From assembly GCA_900708905.1 (NCBI GenBank), contig CAADRB010000031.1:1129171-1193170 (forward strand): 64,000 bases of DNA. The letters run 5' to 3'. The notes below the pieces were generated by a model. That model was not told the DNA's origin and did no database searches. It saw only the letters and a program-made list of their open reading frames with translations. The position numbers and the translations under genes were made by a program. This document shows, one piece after another, positions 21,528 through 32,100 of this stretch (its first letter is position 1; each line of letters begins with the position of its first letter). Source of the stretch: Hymenolepis diminuta (lineage: Eukaryota; Platyhelminthes; Cestoda; Cyclophyllidea; Hymenolepididae).

Positions 21528-24444
21528 CTATTCGTCTTCCGCTTTAATGCAACGCAGGAGAAGTCGACGAAGACAAATCCGCATTCTCTTGAAGCATTGA
21601 CGAAGTTTCTTTGGAGGTGGATTAACAGGCGAAGAATCCTCTAAATTAGGAAAAACGCAAAAGGCTATTCGTATGAAATCCCATGCATTCTAAATTTTTT
21701 ATTTATCACTGCACCTTCAATTTCCATTGTAATCAGAGGAATAAGAAATTCAACAAGAAGCCAATCTACGTACCATTACCATCGACCATAGAAAAGTCTG
21801 CAGAATTGCAAGTGAGCCTGTCTTCTTCTGACTCACGCGAGCACCCCAGAAGGATTTGAGGCAGTGCCGCCTCAATCGAGTCTGGTTTCTCTGGCAATGG
21901 CTGGATTTCATGTTGCAGCTTCTTAATATTTGACCTTCTAATTTCATATGTTCCTCGAAGGTCGCTGAGTCTTGACTCTTCTTCTCCTTCTTCTTCGGAA
22001 TTTCCACCGCTACTCTCAGCGAACGTCCCACTTGTATTTACCTCACCAGTGAGGATGTGTTGACTTTCGGAGTCAATTACCTCCGTGTCATTGTAAAGAA
22101 AAGCTGAAAAACAGACAAATTTTAAATGAAAATGCGAGGAAAAATACCATTTCAGACATGTTAAATACGAGAGAAGGGTGTTTGACTGTAAGTTGGTAAA
22201 TTCATCTATCAGCTTCAACTGATGTATCTATCCTCATGTATTAGTCAATTTAACAGTATTGTAGTCAACTCTGTCTACCAAACATTGCTTTACTTCAATT
22301 AAATTACCACTTTCTCGAACTTAGAGGGAGTAAAACTTTGTGAAATTTAATGATGGTAAGAAATGTGCTCTTTTGTGTCTCTTATTGAACTGCACCGATT
22401 GCCTAAATCATTCATCTACATTCACCTTTTAGAATACATCAACACAATGAATCAGAACAATATAAATCATTGAATACTTCTCCTGAAAATCGTAAACTCA
22501 CCACACATCCCCCTTGGTCTCATTCTTGTCACTGAAATGGTGGGTAGGGTCTCCGAATTTATTGGTGGTGGAGGAGATTCTGATAGTATGTCATCGCTCG
22601 CCTGTCCTGCAGTTCTACCTCCAGCCTTAGTGCGAAATGTTTTCTCTTGGACCCAATCTATGGGCCTTTGATTCTTAGACTTCTTATAATTTCCTCCTTC
22701 TAATTTGAAATTGTTCTTTTTCAAATACTCTACAAAGTAGTAGAAATGCAGATATTGTTATTATGCGTCAATGTTAAAGAAAAATCTCAATGCTTCTAAT
22801 GTTATTTCGAAGTCAAAGCAAATAATCTAATTCGCCAAGCAATTATACTAGATCAGATGAAACGGTGAAATGTAATAAATTAAATGTTAGCTCAAGTGTC
22901 TAGAGGCGAAGGCGACAGTTCAGCTTTCATAAAGGCCAATTAAACGTGCAAACTGATACTCTTTCCTGCTATTCTCTTTCCCTCTCCATCACACAACCTT
23001 TCTTCTCTTCTGCCTCTGCGATTATCAAATGCACCTTTAGTCTACCTCCAACTCCTGATGCTCTAAATTGAGAAAGATCTCTGAGATTTTGTTTGAATTC
23101 ATAGGCAATACTTCGGCCACTAAATGAGTCAAGTTATAAAAGCAGGCATACATGAAGTTAGTGCTATTTTATTGCCTGAATGCAAATTTCTACTTAATCA
23201 GTGAGCACGCCTCCACTGAATGCCAACCAAAACACCACTATGAACGAATACATTGGGTAAACCGCGGAAACCAATGCCATTCCATACGCTTAACAGCTTT
23301 TTGCACCTTCGAAGTACGAGGATGTTTGACCTATTCTTCGTCCTTTTTCAGGAGGAACAGCAGCAGAGCTTGACTCACAATTTCGATTCAGTCGTGGAGA
23401 AGCTCTCCTGAACTGTCATCGGCAGATTGTCTGAATTGAGTGCACAACTTCGTCTACGGTTCAGCCATACACATCAACTCGTCAACGCCCTCGCCTCCTT
23501 CATCGCCGACTACTTAACCGCAAATCGTCTTCTTTTATTTTCAGACATCAATCTCACCAGTAGTGATACAGTGAACACTAATTGGACAAAATATCTCGAG
23601 GAAATTTTCAAATGTCATTTCAGACGGTGGCAACATTTAACTCCTTGCATTATCAGTACTTCGAGTGGAGTAAAGACAGGATGACGAGACTGCAGATGCA
23701 TGCAAATCTCAACCGGAAATCAAATTCCCGAACAATCGCCAGTTTCTTCCAACTACCTACTCTTTGTAAACCCTTGACTTTCCCGAATGATTTTTTATTC
23801 CCTTCCCATCTCTATTTCATTTATTTACTCCACAATCCTGCCTCTGATTGCAAGCTTACTCTGGTTAAAATTATCCCGTAATAATAATCAAAATTAGAAC
23901 TTAATTGTTTTCGACGTGATTATATGGTGAGTATTGTCACATGATCCACAAATTACAACCAATAAGAGTGGCATATTGAAAATTCAGGTACTAAAATTTA
24001 GAGACGGGTATCTAATCTCATTCACGAGATTATAAACTCAATCTAACAATTTATGCATAGACCAAACACATCTCCTGCAGTTTATTACACTCAAATGGTC
24101 TCAAAATACGCTTGAACTGAAGACATCTAACGAAATCTCTATCCAGTCGGTTCGATATCATTCACTTCCACTGCCTATTCACTACTGAGTATATACTTTA
24201 AAAGCTAGGCATCGGTTTACTCCAAATACTTAATGCATGCAGCATGCTGAAATTCGTACCTTAAATCAGACAAGGAAGGAAGGAAGGACAGGAAATATGT
24301 ATAAGAATGAAAGTTACCATGGTGGAGTGAAGATACTCGTCTTGGAACAGACCAAACAAGATGTGAAGTGTTTTTGGGTATTTGGGTGAAGCTGGGAGAA
24401 GACTTCTCAGGGGACATCCTTAAGTCAGAAAGGCTTGTCGTAAT
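21528..24444 (-). CDS. C-terminal part of an unrecognised acidic protein, at least 4 exons
   Basis: Exons: 24444-24318, 22729-22502, 22103-21774 and 21640-21528, with GT-AG introns of 1588, 398 and 133 bp. All internal junctions are phase 1, so the reading frame is continuous and ends at TAG 21530-21528. Visible parts are a Ser/Pro-rich segment (SLSDLRMSPEKSSPSF), a basic segment (KSKNQRPIDWVQEKTFR), a proline run (ESPPPPINSE), an acidic run (GGNSEEEGEEESRLSDLRG) and a very basic C-terminus (KKLRQCFKRMRICLRRLL). No known domain is recognised. The 5' part is missing; it should lie between 24.5 and 29.1 kb or be interrupted. The gene follows WDR3 on the same strand. The 22.5 kb part has a damaged duplicate at 26.9-27.9 kb. 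Confidence 0.62.
22257..22500 (-). repeat. 244 bp intronic block, nearly identical to 27201-27444
   Basis: By direct comparison 243 of 244 bases are the same as in 27201-27444, with no gaps. The block lies inside the 398 bp intron of the acidic-protein gene and stops next to the splice donor of the 22729-22502 exon. Sequence beyond it on both sides is still alignable to the other copy but much more diverged. Confidence 0.92.
23358..23684 (+). pseudogene. Exon-like piece with one in-frame stop, helical protein
   Basis: A good acceptor (CTTTTTCAG) precedes a frame reading EEQQQSLTHNFDSVVEKLS, a TGA stop, then SELSAQLRLRFSHTHQLVNA and a further 60 codons to 23684. The regular Leu/Gln/Glu spacing looks helical. 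The piece sits on the plus strand inside the 1.6 kb intron of the minus-strand acidic-protein gene. No partner exon is proven. It could be a decayed exon or retrocopy of a gene I do not recognise; chance cannot be excluded. Confidence 0.25.
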
Positions 24445-26280
24445 CTGAAAGTGAGAAATGAAAGAGTAGCATAATTGTGCATTGGAATGTTGTAAATGTG
24501 GTAAGAAATCATGAAAGGGAGCATGAGATTGTTACAACTCCCAAAGGAGGAGGAAGTAAGTAAAAGAGTACTACTTGGAAAAGACAATATTTTACCTAGA
24601 ATTCAGCGACTTTGTGACGTTTTGATTTCGAAGATTAATGTTTATTGATCGCATTATTGGAGAATTGATAACCATCTTGATTAATGCCGACACATGCACG
24701 TTAGCTAAATGCATGAGAATATTATCCCGGACCTGGTTAATATTTATGCAAATAACAAATAATAATTAATTTGTCTTTATATTTTAGTTTTGTACTATTT
24801 TTGCTAATAAATTAGTCCACTGCAATATTAGTCTATATTTTCCCCACTATTTTAGTGCTTAAGGAATTTCATTGATGCTAATATTTTACTCTTCCTCTGA
24901 ACGAATGCGTTGTAAAGGCAGAAAAACACTTTCTCTCACACTAAAACTTATGATTTCGATTGCTAAAATGTCAGCTGCCGATCTTGAGGTGGTTTATCAT
25001 TCAACTGACTTTCTAGCAAAAGTCTCTTATAATGTGCATTTTTAAGAAATAATTTTCGATTATTTAAAGAGTGAATTTGAGGGCGTTAAAACGACCTCTT
25101 GTGTAAACTTTATAGTATCAAATTTGGTAAATTGTGGAATCGCATTGTTTTCGTCTCTTTCTTCCTCCCAATTTCGCCTAATTATCTCTACTTTCCCCTT
25201 CCACTCATTTGCAATTGTTTAAAATACACGTGCACATAATTCCTCATCTTTGCACTCGGTTTTTGTCGATATTTTCATGTACACTAGTATATCCATTTAC
25301 AGATTCTGTCACTACAACCGATTTTTTGCTTTTCACAACTGGGTTTGCTGATGTACGATAGGTGTAGGGGTAACATCAAATGTTATTCATCAAACTCTCA
25401 TTTCACTAATATTCTTATTATATACAAAAAAAATCAAATAAACAAAATTGCAGAAATAGAATTAATTTCAGTACTGCCCATTAGGGTTGCTGTTTGAGCA
25501 TCAGATTGCGGGTTGCCGCGCCTGGGTAGCATGTGCGAGCATTCACACAAGAGGCTTACCCCAATATATTGTCTCCTCTCTAATATGCGGTCTGGATGAT
25601 GTTAGAATAGAAAGAAAACGAGAACCGGATTATTCAATTATGGCTGAATATTACTTTTACTACTATTATTACTACTGTCATTATCAAACACAACATAATG
25701 ATATTAATGTCTAATCTGCCGTCATGTCAAAATAATTTATCTTTCACTTGTGCTGACGAATGAATATCTATGCTTTTACGAAAATTTTACCTTAGTCACA
25801 TTCTGAAAATACTTTGATTTTTCGACTTTATGCCCCTATGACTCATACTCCTATCTATCGTTTCTAGACAAGTTTTTTCCTATAACTCTCCAGTTTCATT
25901 TCAAGGCACAACTGTACTCATAACCTCACGCGTCTCCTTGCCCAAGTTGTTCATATAAACTATGTTTGCATTTCCACTCATAGACATACACACGCTTGTC
26001 ATTCATCTGCTGCTGACGTGCTTATCTGCTCGTACGCTTCCCCCTCATCTTCACACTCACTCGTCTCTCTCTTACTCTCTCAATTCCTAATCGTGGTTTA
26101 GTCAGTACATTATGACCTACACAGCTCTTTGTGGTCTACTTTTTTTATCTATTGTTTGTTCCTGTTAACTGTAAGCCATTAGTCATAACTCCTAAATTAG
26201 TGACCTCAGTTTTATTTATAACACTGAAAAGGTAGAAATGGTAGGTTTGAGCATATTTCTAACACATATTGACATTCCAG
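24445..26280. other. Intergenic or intronic, repeat R2 at the end
   Basis: No gene is recognised. The start may hold upstream exons of the acidic-protein gene, but I find none with a matching phase. The last part is repeat R2 copy 2. Confidence 0.45.
25915..26210 (+). repeat. Dispersed repeat R2, copy 2
   Basis: Plus-strand counterpart of 18006-18300, sharing the same ordered landmarks (ATAACCTCACGC, CCTTGCCCAAGT, ACACACGC, TCTCTTACTCTCTC, AAATTAGTGACC). It has no coding capacity. Confidence 0.65.
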
Positions 26281-26421
26281 GTTGTCTCCCTTTGAATTCC
26301 TAAGTTCGACTACAGTAAGTACGTTTCCAAAGGTCTTAGTTTTAAGAGAAGAGAATAATGAAACCAGGCGACTAAGTGGGCTTCGCCAGTCACAGCGCAC
26401 AATCACTCGCTACCATCAGGT
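26281..26421 (+). CDS. Candidate 141 bp exon, coiled-coil-like
   Basis: The acceptor CATTCCAG is followed by an open frame with LREENNETRRLSGLRQSQR, ending at a donor (CATCAG then GTAGGT). The length is a multiple of three and charge and Leu spacing suggest a coiled coil. No partner exon is established, so this is a single-exon guess. It may belong with the 23358-23684 piece. Confidence 0.25.
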
Positions 26422-26944
26422 AGGTGCACCAATGATACTGAAGCACTCAGGCGAAAGACTAAGTATAGAACTACCTTCTACTTCCACTCGACCCATTATA
26501 TAACTTATCTGCAATAAATCCTTTTATCTACTCTCGGCCTGTCTTGCAATCAACCTCGAAATTGGTCAAGATAATGGTTTTAACGAAATTTCTTAGAGTC
26601 ATATAGTTGGAGAGTTTTTTATCAAATGTTAGTTCAAACAACAAAATAAACCACTATCTGAATCAGATCAAATTCTGATATCGCGGTTACTAGAGTTAAT
26701 TGTAATATGTAAATCCTGTCACGAATCTTTGAAGCAAGAATTCATTTTTGAAATTCCCTTATTATTTAGGCAAGTAGGAATTAATAATTTCTCTCTGAGA
26801 TTTGATTTTTCCATTCCTCACCCTTCCAACTGATATTCGGCTATTTTCCTCACGATTGAATATTTCGTGCCCTACCATATATATTATTTGTAAAATGATA
26901 CCCCATTTCGCCCTATTGTTCAAACTTCTGTGGATAGAAGTCAA

Positions 26945-27880
26945 ATTACGGTTGCATTCATAGAAGACGGTCTCTCAGATTCATTTGAGCCCTTTGAACA
27001 ATCTCAATAAAGGTCGCTGTGTCATGACTCCCCTTCTCCTTCCTCTTCTTCTTCGGGATTTCCACCACTTCCTACGGCCATCCTACGTCCGATAAAACTT
27101 GTTGACTTCTTTATTACAAAAAAGAAAATCTGAAAAGGATGATTCTGAGATTTGTATGTTGTCGAATATATCTATCCACGTGTTTTAGCCAATTTAACGG
27201 TATTGTAGTCAACTCTGTCTACCAAACATTGCTTTACTTCAAGTAAATTACCACTTTCTCGAACTTAGAGGGAGTAAAACTTTGTGAAATTTAATGATGG
27301 TAAGAAATGTGCTCTTTTGTGTCTCTTATTGAACTGCACCGATTGCCTAAATCATTCATCTACATTCACCTTTTAGAATACATCAACACAATGAATCAGA
27401 ACAATATAAATCATTGAATACTTCTCCTGAAAATCGTAAACTCATCACACATCCCTTTGGCCCCATTCTTGTCACTAAAATGGTGGACAGAGTGTCTGAC
27501 CTTAGTGGCAATAGAGTAAGTTCAGAAAGCATTTCAGCGGTAGTCTGCCTTGTCTTTCCATCTTTAACATGAAGCAGTTTGTTCGGAACCAGTTAAGAGA
27601 CCTCTTAATCAAGGGACTCTTGATCCTTCATCTTTTGAAAATTTTTTCCTTTTGATTTGAAATGGTTCTTTTTCAGATTCTCTACCGAGAAGTAGAAATA
27701 CAGATAGTAGTAGTATGCGTCAATGTTGATGAAAAATCCCACTGATTCTGGCGTAATTTCTTTAAAATTTTCGAAAAAACGAAAATGAATAATCTAGTTC
27801 AAATTTCAATTATATTTGACTTAGCGAAATGGTGAGAACGTAGTAAATCATTTTTGACTCAAATGTCTGCCCAGCCTGAA
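26945..27880 (-). pseudogene. Broken duplicate of the acidic-protein exons
   Basis: This segment matches about 21880-22905 in order and orientation: remnants of both exons plus the intron between them. The copy of the 22729-22502 exon has an in-frame TAA, further changes, and a donor changed from GTGAGT to ATGAGT at its junction. The copy of the 22103-21774 exon keeps the acidic Glu run but gains a TGA and length changes. It therefore cannot encode the same protein. The duplication is direct, about 4.9 kb apart. The intronic block 27201-27444 is nearly unchanged. Confidence 0.82.
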
Positions 27881-29100
27881 CCGACCGGGGATAAGATTAC
27901 GAAAGGGTATTTATAGACATAGATTTGGCTAATAGAGTCTGAATAGTTTAAAGGCAGACGGAAATCTAGATGTATGCGTGGTGATGTGGATGTTAGCAAT
28001 GGATGACAACGGATCAAATCCCTTCAGGTGGTTGACGGATATGACGATGTACGCATGATGCGAATAAGAGTGTAGGTATGAGACAATTTCAGCCATTGAG
28101 ATAAAATTCCAACAAATACAGTTAGTTATAGTGTGAATTATATTCACTTCCAGGAAAATACTGAGTAAGTCAGCCCTCTTATACCATTAGTTCAGAGGTA
28201 CGATATCGATAAATAATCACTCAAAGCGAAATTTACGAAAATTATCCTTTGCATATTTTATTAAGTGGGAAATGTGCCTGTTATTCGATTGACCAATTAA
28301 CTCGCCCGAGATACCTTTGACCTACACACTAGTTAGAACAAGTAAACTTGATATTTTTTGGAGTATAGGTATAAATACAATTCAATTGCTCCTTACAGAT
28401 CTTCAGTTCATTGACAAGATTCTCGATTCTGCGACCACATTTCTAGCGAAGCTAATCTTTTTAAGATATACATTCCCTTTATATTCTTCGCTTTATTCAT
28501 TAATGCAAGACTCAAGCATTTTGATATAAGAGCCAAAATCATGGGGACTGTTGGGACGCATTTGCTTACACGCAATCTAACGTGAACATATAGAGTGTGC
28601 CAAAGGAAAACGAACCTGGGAGGTCAGATCAGAACATATACTGTCACGTGAGACCTGTTCGAGGTAGAGGATTGTGGGCATGATGATAAAGATGGCCACT
28701 TCCTCTCATCTTTGTTTCTTTGTTCTTATTCCATTTATCATACATCTTATGGACCTTATGCCTTTTCATTTAGCTTCATTTAACTGTTTTAGACAATGCA
28801 TCCTTCACCATGTTCGTATTCCGAATAACTTTAATTATAGTCAAAGCGACTTCCCTCCCTCGCTTTTATTGGCCCATTTGCAAAGAATCACTCAATTTCG
28901 GCAGCGTTTAAGCACCCTTCCCCTGGCAACACCTCATGATGCCCAGGGGTAAGATGCTGCGTTCCTTATATTAAGAGGTCTAAAATTGATGTACTATACT
29001 ATTGCATATTACCGAACAAAAATAGTGATACTATCCCCTTAACCATTATCCAAGGAATTTGCATTGCACACGATCTACACGAGCACTGATAATAAATTTT
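27881..29100. other. Intergenic between WDR3 and the acidic-protein gene
   Basis: Nothing recognisable. Open frames at 28317-28529 and 28674-28952 (plus) are hydrophobic and low in information, with no splice support. Confidence 0.45.
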
Positions 29101-29181
29101 AAATCAAAGGGCTATTTATCAGGATAGATTTATATTTCACAATAGATACAATAAATTCAGGTATTCTGTCCAAAGTTCTAA

Positions 29182-32100
29182 TTAGCCTATTTGAACAGCT
29201 GTTCGTTTGACAATCTTCTCCTTTATCTTCTTCACCCTCTTCGCTCGCTTCGATGTTGCTTCTTCAAAGAGGGAAATCTGATTTTCTTCCTCAATCTTTC
29301 TCTGAAGAAAATCCAGAGCTGCAAGGTTCATCCCAAGCATTTTCTACAAAGAGGAAAAAAGCTCTAAACAAACCAAAAAAAACTTCTATACAAAGGCTTT
29401 AAATAACACTTGGAAAATATGCTGTGGACATGGCACAAGATAAAACTGTCTGGATGATTGTCGGTGCCGATCTGGATAATCCATCTTTCCAAATAGAAGA
29501 TCACAAAGTTGATCGGGTGCACCCTTAAAAATCTATAGTGGCTGTTGGAAGTCTAATCAACGATCCTTTTAAACTAAACATCATAAGGACGAAAAGACAG
29601 TGAAACTTAGACCAATTTTAAGGCCGAACGTGATATCCATTATGATTTGCGCGGAGCTACCAGAACCACTCATCTCCCCAACCCCTCTGTAGTCTATCAA
29701 CGTAATATAGACAGTCATAGATTAATTGAATTCACAATACTGCTTGATGGATAATGTTAGATAATATACTGACCAAAACGCCATTAAAAATACATTTAAC
29801 AAAAAATATGAACCCCAAAATTTGCATGGACTTCGTGCGGATGGGCCGCAAAATCAACTTAAGTTGTCATCTAGATACTTCATATGAAGAAAAGATGAGA
29901 TAAACCTTATCAGACTTTAAATTAGAAAAGCAGATGGATCGTAGATTCTAGAACTAGGATGAGATAGGGGTCGCGTGGTTCTCTGGCTCTCTACTAGTCT
30001 TCCATTCTAACGAATTTAGAAATTTCGATATGAATAAGCAATACCTCTTTGCTCTATCATGGGAATTAATAAATAAATCTTTTGCTTGTTAACCCAGAAA
30101 TAAGACCTAGTTCAAAAAAATCGTCTTGGGTAATTAGCGTTAATTAGCGAAGTTCGATCTTGTAACCTTTAAATTGACCACTAAGTCACAGGAGCCCACA
30201 TAGGTATACGAAATTAAGCTAACTCACCCTTGTTTCTGCAAGATGTTCCCTTCTAGCCTGTACGGCTTTAGCCAACGTATCAGTCAGGTTCGTGTCAGCT
30301 GTCACCATACCAGCGTGCAGGGTTGTCAGATACCTCAGAGCTCTTCCACACAACTCCACATCCCATCCTCGTTCCATCCAAGCTGCAAGACGGGGCAAAA
30401 ACCGTGTTACATGGTCAGTGTGAACGCTACCGAGTGCATGTTCAAGTCCCGCCATTCCTCCGCTCTTTGGCAGTCGAAGAGACGTGAATACGGCGAAAAG
30501 GAATCGATCGGGATCATTTGGTGCACCGTAGTGAGCCATCAAAGGATGTGGAGGTTCTGATCCAGGGGGAATGGAAGTCTGTTGAGTGTAGATATCGATT
30601 GCTTCCATCAGAGAATCAGCCTTAATGGGAAGAAAAGACAGTTCAGAGTTAAGGAACTTCAGGATAATTACGAGTCAGAGGCACCTAGATATAAGCAAAA
30701 AATATATTTTATCTGATGTATGTGCAGTGAAAAGAAGTAGAAAGACTTTTAGATTCAAATGTTTAGACAAACCATTATGTACTTCATATAGTATACGATT
30801 CATGGTTGTTCTAAAATCGACATAAAGGATAAATATGCACAGTAGATAGGACTATAAGCAAAATCTCAAGGAATTATGAGGTGATAATAAGAGATTAAGG
30901 ATTGAACTACGTTAAATGAATTAAACTTAAATCTAAATGGTGAGCATCTTATCCAATTTGAATAAGCTGTTTCTATTGAGAATAAATTGAAGTATCATGA
31001 CGTACGACGCCACACTTAATTCAAACACTTGGTCGGTAAGGTCCGAGCACCGCAAACATGATCTAATACTATAAGATCCAGAAGTTTGAACCTTGGAACA
31101 TTAATTCGTAATATAACGAACAGATTCTTAAGAAACAGACAATCTATTTTATGTCTTGCCTTGACGACACTAATAACGACAACTTACAGCATCTCGAGTA
31201 GTGACTGTGGGCCTCCCAAGAGGACCACTTTCAGCAGCTTCAGGTACAACTCCTCCAGGAACCACCGCTTCACTTCTTGCCAGCTCCGCTTCAATTTCTG
31301 CTGCTTCCCGTGCATTCTCCGCTTCCTCTTCCATCACTACCAACTCCTCCGATTCACTCCACACTCGACAAGAGAAATCCCGCCCTGTGGAGACCAGCAC
31401 ACCTCCACAGACATCTGCTTCAAAATCATCGTCATCTCCCTCATCAAAATCATCTTCTTCTTCATCGTCTGCTCCACGCCTACGCTTGGGAGGCGGAGGA
31501 CGTCTGCTCTTCTGACTAGCTTGCATCTGTTTGCCTAGTCCGGGGCGTGTGGCTAGTGTCGCCAGGCCAGTGATTCCCCCATCATGACCCTATTGAAGGT
31601 AAATAAAAATACAGTAAGTTAAATATTTGTAAGATGCTTTTTCGAACCAAAATGAACCAATGAAATTTCAATAACCTTTTGAATCGGTAGACATGTCATC
31701 CATTAGACTATTACCATTCTATATTGAATTCAGCGATTGGATTATGCCCTAGCTAGTACTTTCTGTTAAGATAATCTATACAGCTCTTTTGAACAGCGCT
31801 GGATAAAATTGATAATTTTATCCTAGAAAACCAATTCTGTTGTTAATTATTACAAATATTGTATACTTGTTGGAATGTGCTCGATTGCATGGCTTTTGCG
31901 TTGCAGAATTTTAAGTAAATTACGGAAGTTTATTTAATCCCGAGTTATTATTTAATGCAGGAGATTTGTGGTTATTTGAGAGGTCACAACAAGCAGACTC
32001 ACTACCGTACGTGCCATTTGTCAGTTTTTTTCCTACTTAACATTTTGGAGCTCATACACAGTTGGTCATCGATTTCACTCAGTTTTCTGTCATCCACAGA

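Noticed and set aside
30243..30560. 105-codon plus-strand open frame
   Set aside because: Antisense of WDR3 exon 14, which encodes the conserved Utp12 domain.
31201..31538. Three overlapping plus-strand open frames rich in Ser/Pro/Leu/His
   Set aside because: They are antisense shadows of the acidic and proline-rich WDR3 exon 13; no independent support.
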